DNA from: Baffinella frigidus
Lineage: Eukaryota > Cryptophyceae > Cryptomonadales > Baffinellaceae
NCBI GenBank assembly: GCA_026770585.1
Contig: MU646603.1
Location: 433,885 to 446,202, forward strand
DNA length: 12,318 bases
Direction: 5' to 3'
Shown: one piece after another, positions 12,004 to 12,318 of the stretch
Layout of the letters: every line of letters starts with the position of its first letter
How positions within the stretch are numbered: the first letter of the stretch is position 1
Notes under the pieces: generated by a model
What the model was told of the DNA's origin: nothing
The model's input: the letters and a program-made list of their open reading frames with translations, nothing else
Databases searched by the model: none
Program-made: the position numbers and the translations under genes

Positions 12004-12181
12004 GTTCCCCCCCCCTCTCTTTCTGTCACACACACACACACACACACACGTTCCCTCTCTCTCTCTTTGGGGCGCATACCGCACTCCCGGCCGCGCCCAC
12101 CGCTCCGAAGAGTCCCGAGACCGCTCCGACCCCCGGGGCTCCACGCGAGCGGCTCTGCGAGGGAGGCGGCGGGGCCGCACA
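7148..12181 (-). CDS. 3' part of a VIT/VWA-type (VWA5A/PARP4-like) protein gene
   Basis: Partial gene entering from beyond the right edge. Model: 12181-12080, (11838-11787), 11132-11068, 10505-10417, 9622-9522, 9355-9256, 8889-8770, 8011-7917, 7267-7148, about 265 residues. Phases match at every join (0,0,2,1,0,1,1,0) except that the 9522 boundary needs a GC donor. Seen: a Gly/Ala/Val-rich segment, a basic patch, two acidic exons and a Pro/Ala/Lys linker, then a helical C-terminus with LQKADGAF and TLFASFRQEWELQ and the end LRKASHAA-stop. Known: VIT-VWA proteins commonly end in a domain with L-Q-x-x-D-G-x-[FW], a W/A-T-x-x-A-L-x-x-L segment and E-W-E-L. Inferred: the VIT and VWA domains are encoded to the right of the window. 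Cellular role unknown; a cytoplasmic protein is typical of the family. Confidence 0.7.
7300..7384 (+). repeat. (CT)n/(CA)n microsatellite
   Basis: CTCTCTCACACACTCTCTCTCACACACACACACA is followed by more than 20 uninterrupted CT units, in the last intron of the VWA-type gene. Confidence 0.92.
7409..7444 (-). pseudogene. Partial duplicate of the VWA-gene last exon
   Basis: The copy includes the acceptor (CTTGGCAG), EDKALRLLVKNG, and upstream intron sequence (GTGACGGGGTTGGTG) matching the intact copy. It then breaks at GGC|GTGGGAG and passes into (GA)n. One Ala to Val difference, plus synonymous AAG/AAA. As a 36-nt phase-0 cassette it could in principle be spliced in, but a relic is more likely. 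Confidence 0.65.
7498..7625 (+). repeat. (CT)n with (CTCTCTCC)n higher-order period
   Basis: CT repeat whose central part repeats the octamer CTCTCTCC at least eight times, then TATCCCTC. It lies upstream (transcript sense) of the partial last-exon copy, and both CT tracts are preceded by the same GTCACRTGYTGAAYAGT sequence, so repeat and exon copy were duplicated together. Confidence 0.9.
7626..7780. other. Intronic unique sequence, VWA-type gene
   Basis: A minus-strand frame is open (TLERESARAETLIATNTAAR and on), but it has no convincing acceptor or donor and no family match. Unassigned intron sequence. Confidence 0.35.
7787..7878. mobile_element. MITE family B, complete short copy
   Basis: 92 nt with near-perfect 29-bp terminal inverted repeats: left CAGGGGTACCTCGCTCACAA, right end reverse complement CAGGGGTACCTCGCTCGTAA. 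TA lies on both sides (7785-7786 and 7879-7880). It sits in an intron of the VWA-type gene, 38 nt from the QEWELQ exon donor. It is the least diverged copy here, suggesting recent insertion. Confidence 0.87.
7917..8011 (-). CDS. VWA-type gene exon with EWEL signature
   Basis: The exon starts after GAACGAAG in phase 1 and ends CTCCAG|GTCCTT in phase 0. It encodes (G)APSDAGLVATLVALAAL, then RTLFASFRQEWELQ. The A-T-x-x-A-L-x-x-L-x-x-x-F-x-x-x-x-x-E-W-E-L pattern is the diagnostic C-terminal signature. The acceptor GAAG is weak compared with the two upstream partial copies. Confidence 0.8.
8095..8126 (-). pseudogene. Partial copy 2 of the EWEL exon start
   Basis: After CATCAG the sequence GCGCGCCCTCGGACATGGGG encodes (G)APSDMGLVAK before leaving the homology. 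The acceptor and phase match the intact exon, but the rest of the exon is missing. Confidence 0.6.
8178..8227 (-). pseudogene. Partial copy 1 of the EWEL exon start, still spliceable
   Basis: After AACTAG the frame (G)APSDVGLLALWLMWRG runs to GGG|GTGAATG. Entry phase 1 and exit phase 0 equal those of the intact exon, so this 50-nt copy could replace it as a mutually exclusive exon. It lacks the EWEL signature. I take it as a relic with residual splicing potential. Confidence 0.5.
8285..8700 (+). repeat. Telomere-like block, TTTAGGG with TTGAGGG subfamily
   Basis: Near-perfect TTTAGGG runs at 8405-8470 and 8600-8655, with a TTGAGGG-rich segment between about 8477 and 8590. The G-rich strand is +. 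Right beside it, 8718-8752 has C-rich CCTTAAACCCGAAACACTCA on +, a short inverted piece. Confidence 0.9.
8770..8889 (-). CDS. VWA-type gene exon with LQKADG signature
   Basis: Acceptor CTTGGTCGCAG, entry phase 1, exit phase 1 at CCCG|GTGTGC. The peptide EVFALCMLQKADGAFALDAR continues with LATCLGAPLADLTALVHVP. L-Q-K-A-D-G-[AS]-[FW] followed by a hydrophobic helix and an L-G-x-x-L pattern is typical of the C-terminal domain of VWA5A/PARP4-like proteins. Confidence 0.84.
8989..9032 (-). pseudogene. Partial duplicate of the LQKADG exon
   Basis: The copy carries acceptor GTTCGCAG and encodes (x)EVFALCMLQKAD, then loses homology after GACAGGGCG. Changes include TAT/TGT and CTG/CTC type differences that keep the protein the same. 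It lies about 140 nt upstream of the intact exon in transcript direction. Confidence 0.65.
9178..9241 (-). repeat. Telomere-like tract in inverted orientation
   Basis: CCCCTTAAACCCCTATACCC, then CTGAACCCTGAACCCTACAC, is C-rich on the plus strand, opposite to the large blocks. In gene sense it is G-rich and lies just after the donor of the Pro/Lys exon. Confidence 0.8.
9256..9355 (-). CDS. VWA-type gene exon, Pro/Ala/Lys-rich linker
   Basis: The acceptor is CAACCCTAGCAG, derived from the C-rich telomere-like strand. 33 codons, APPAPRPKKPTAPSRRDRK then EEAKKEASPAAAPG, plus one base to A|GTTCTT (phase 1). The split codon becomes Ser before EVFALC. Probably a disordered linker before the C-terminal domain. 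A later donor CCT|GTTTAG also exists, but its phase does not fit. Confidence 0.68.
9360..9518 (+). repeat. Telomere-like block with six perfect TTTAGGG units
   Basis: A perfect run at 9459-9495 with degenerate units before it. It directly abuts the acidic exon on one side and supplies the acceptor of the Pro/Lys exon on the other. Confidence 0.9.
9522..9622 (-). CDS. VWA-type gene exon, acidic linker with possible GC donor
   Basis: Acceptor GGCACCGCAG, entry phase 1 (G|GC). The exon encodes ASPPRMAHEEEEEGECDED and then TAMDDLAPDEEREE. The following repeat has no GT on this strand, so the only phase-0 exit that fits the next exon is GAGGAG|GCGAAA, a GC-type donor. Alternatives are a donor within the exon (GA|GTGCGA) that shifts the next frame, or a stop shortly inside the repeat. 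Confidence 0.6.
9623..9897. repeat. Intron sequence with a 32-nt tandem repeat
   Basis: GCGAATGTCAGYATCTCAGC, then ARGAGAG-YTTGT, occurs twice (9749-9780 and 9781-9812). The rest is unique intron sequence with no recognised element. Confidence 0.6.
9898..10412 (+). repeat. Large heptamer satellite: GAATAGG, GGTAGAG and TATAGGG subfamilies
   Basis: Seven-base period throughout, with local homogenisation: GGAATAG at 9903-9960, AGGGTAG at 10035-10085 and GGTATAG at 10095-10250 and beyond, plus CAGGGTA and TGTAGGG variants. A 255-codon minus-strand frame (TLYPIPYTLYPIP type) is the repeat read in rotating frames and runs into the true exon at 10417-10505. Confidence 0.93.
10417..10505 (-). CDS. 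VWA-type gene exon, acidic
   Basis: Acceptor ATCACTTCCAG, entry phase 2 (AA|G), exit phase 1 at GACG|GTGCAC. Encodes GFAAEDAFGTGEAAECAALD and then DAGGMEAWD. Acidic and Gly/Ala-rich, probably linker. The donor is the last unique sequence before the heptamer satellite. Confidence 0.7.
10506..10755. other. Intron sequence with small direct repeats
   Basis: Unique sequence. AGAGCTCTCTTCC occurs twice, 20 nt apart (10641-10653 and 10661-10673). No exon recognised. Confidence 0.45.
10756..11066 (+). repeat. Degenerate telomere-like block with TGTAGGG and TTGAGGG runs
   Basis: AGGGTGTAGGGTGTAGGG runs at 10809-10845, TTCAGGG at 10846-10863 and TTGAGGG at 11000-11020. The G-rich strand is +. Minus-strand open frames of the TLNPKPSTLNP type are translations of the repeat. 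Confidence 0.88.
11068..11132 (-). CDS. VWA-type gene exon, basic patch
   Basis: The acceptor CCCTAAACAG is itself telomere-like sequence. Encodes VRSSLLGKKGAKKMKSKTASA plus two bases at AA|GTGTGT (phase 2), joining AAG = Lys with the next exon. The Lys-rich segment GKKGAKKMKSK could bind nucleic acid or act as a localisation signal; that role is inference. Confidence 0.68.
11133..11372 (+). repeat. Telomere-like block with about seven perfect TTTAGGG units
   Basis: A perfect run at 11275-11318, flanked by TTTAGAG, TATAGGG and GCTTAGGG variants. G-rich on +. Confidence 0.92.
11373..11639. other. Unique intron sequence, no exon recognised
   Basis: Non-repetitive stretch between the telomere-like block and the CT/CA region. 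A plus-strand frame is open through it but runs straight into microsatellite. No family motif or convincing splice pair on either strand. Confidence 0.4.
11640..11777 (+). repeat. (CT)n with (CTCG)n interruptions
   Basis: CTCTCTCG repeated, with a CTCGCTCGCTCG core and a CACACACA tail. Confidence 0.92.
11787..11838 (-). CDS. Duplicate of the Gly/Ala/Val exon of the VWA-type gene (copy 2)
   Basis: Encodes VGAVSGLIGAVGAVGSA and ends GCG|GTGCGC. Compared with the copy at 12130-12080 it has at least five third-position changes that are silent and two amino-acid changes (Ile/Phe, Val/Ala). It follows a (GA)n tract whose AG two bases up gives phase 0. It may be used in addition to the first copy. 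Confidence 0.48.
11839..12066 (+). repeat. Alternating (CT)n and (CA)n microsatellite
   Basis: At least five alternations of CTCTCT and CACACA tracts, with CGC and C-run interruptions near 12001-12016. No coding content; the SLSHTHTHSL frames are artefacts. Confidence 0.93.
12080..12181 (-). CDS. VWA-type gene exon, Ser/Pro then Gly/Ala/Val-rich (copy 1)
   Basis: Acceptor GTTTCTGCAG (or CCCTCGCAG at 12156-12155, starting at 12154), 34 codons, donor GCG|GTATGC, phase 0. Encodes CAAPPPPSQSRSRGAPG and then VGAVSGLFGAVGAAGSA. Joins exon 11132 in phase 0. Low-complexity Gly/Ala/Val segments are frequent between the VWA domain and the C-terminal domain. Start and inclusion are moderately supported. 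Confidence 0.52.
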
Positions 12182-12318
12182 CTGCAGAAACGTCGGGACG
12201 TTATCCACAATATGGGATACAGACAACGGAGTTGAGTGGGAGTGTACGCCTGGTTCTGGTGTGGGGATTAGTGAGAGGGGGTACGTTTTAGACCGACAAA
12301 GTCGCGCGACTCTGGGGG
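12182..12318. other. Right edge, intron sequence with no recognised exon
   Basis: Unique sequence. The remaining N-terminal exons of the VWA-type gene (VIT and VWA domains) would be expected beyond this edge. Confidence 0.4.

Noticed and set aside
11419-12291. 290-codon plus-strand open frame rich in Ser/Leu/His/Thr
   Set aside because: A translation of (CT)n/(CA)n microsatellite. The unique segments inside it are coding on the opposite strand.
1-12318. Transposase, reverse transcriptase, tRNA or rRNA genes
   Set aside because: No catalytic motifs or RNA secondary-structure signatures were recognised by eye. The MITEs are non-autonomous.

Overview
This is nuclear DNA from an intron-rich, GC-rich microbial eukaryote. 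Degenerate TTTAGGG-type heptamers occur throughout, and several blocks are perfect TTTAGGG. That motif is typical of plants, many algae (including cryptophytes and dinoflagellates) and apicomplexans. I favour an alga, possibly a cryptophyte, but the lineage is not proven. There are no bacterial features: no operons, no Shine-Dalgarno sites and no long clean ORFs. The longest open frames are read-throughs of simple repeats. The genes are small exons (about 35-190 nt) scattered among repeats, and I assembled them by matching splice sites, reading phase and family motifs.

Three transcription units can be supported. (1) Minus strand, about 4096 down to 433: a SAP-domain protein of the Tho1/SARNP (CIP29)/MOS11 type. 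Its SAP domain is split exactly over exons 1 and 2, followed by an Ala/Pro/Lys/Glu linker and C-terminal R-x-x-R-A-x-[KR]-F-G motifs. All its introns are phase 0. (2) Plus strand, about 4432 to 6057: a small unrecognised gene of three or four phase-0 exons, divergent from gene 1. (3) Minus strand, from beyond the right edge down to the stop at 7150-7148: the C-terminal part of a VIT/VWA-type protein (VWA5A/PARP4-like architecture). It shows a Gly/Ala/Val-rich segment, a basic patch, two acidic exons, a Pro/Lys linker and the C-terminal helical domain with its 'LQKADG' and 'EWEL' signatures. Genes 2 and 3 are convergent.

The intergenic and intronic space holds four things. There are telomere-like heptamer blocks, nearly all with the G-rich strand on +, so C-rich in the sense of the minus-strand genes. 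There are (CT)n/(CA)n microsatellites. There are two families of short palindromic TA-flanked MITEs (5357-7880). And there are partial copies of exons.

The most unusual property is recurrent exon duplication. Almost every exon of the two minus-strand genes has one or more truncated copies beside it, most carrying the acceptor AG plus the first 8-60 nt of the exon and lying just upstream of the intact exon. One 16-codon SAP-gene motif is repeated three times, each copy next to a (GA)n tract. The MITE at 6705-6826 also has a related empty site inside the window (near 7079-7090), which reveals a TA target duplication.
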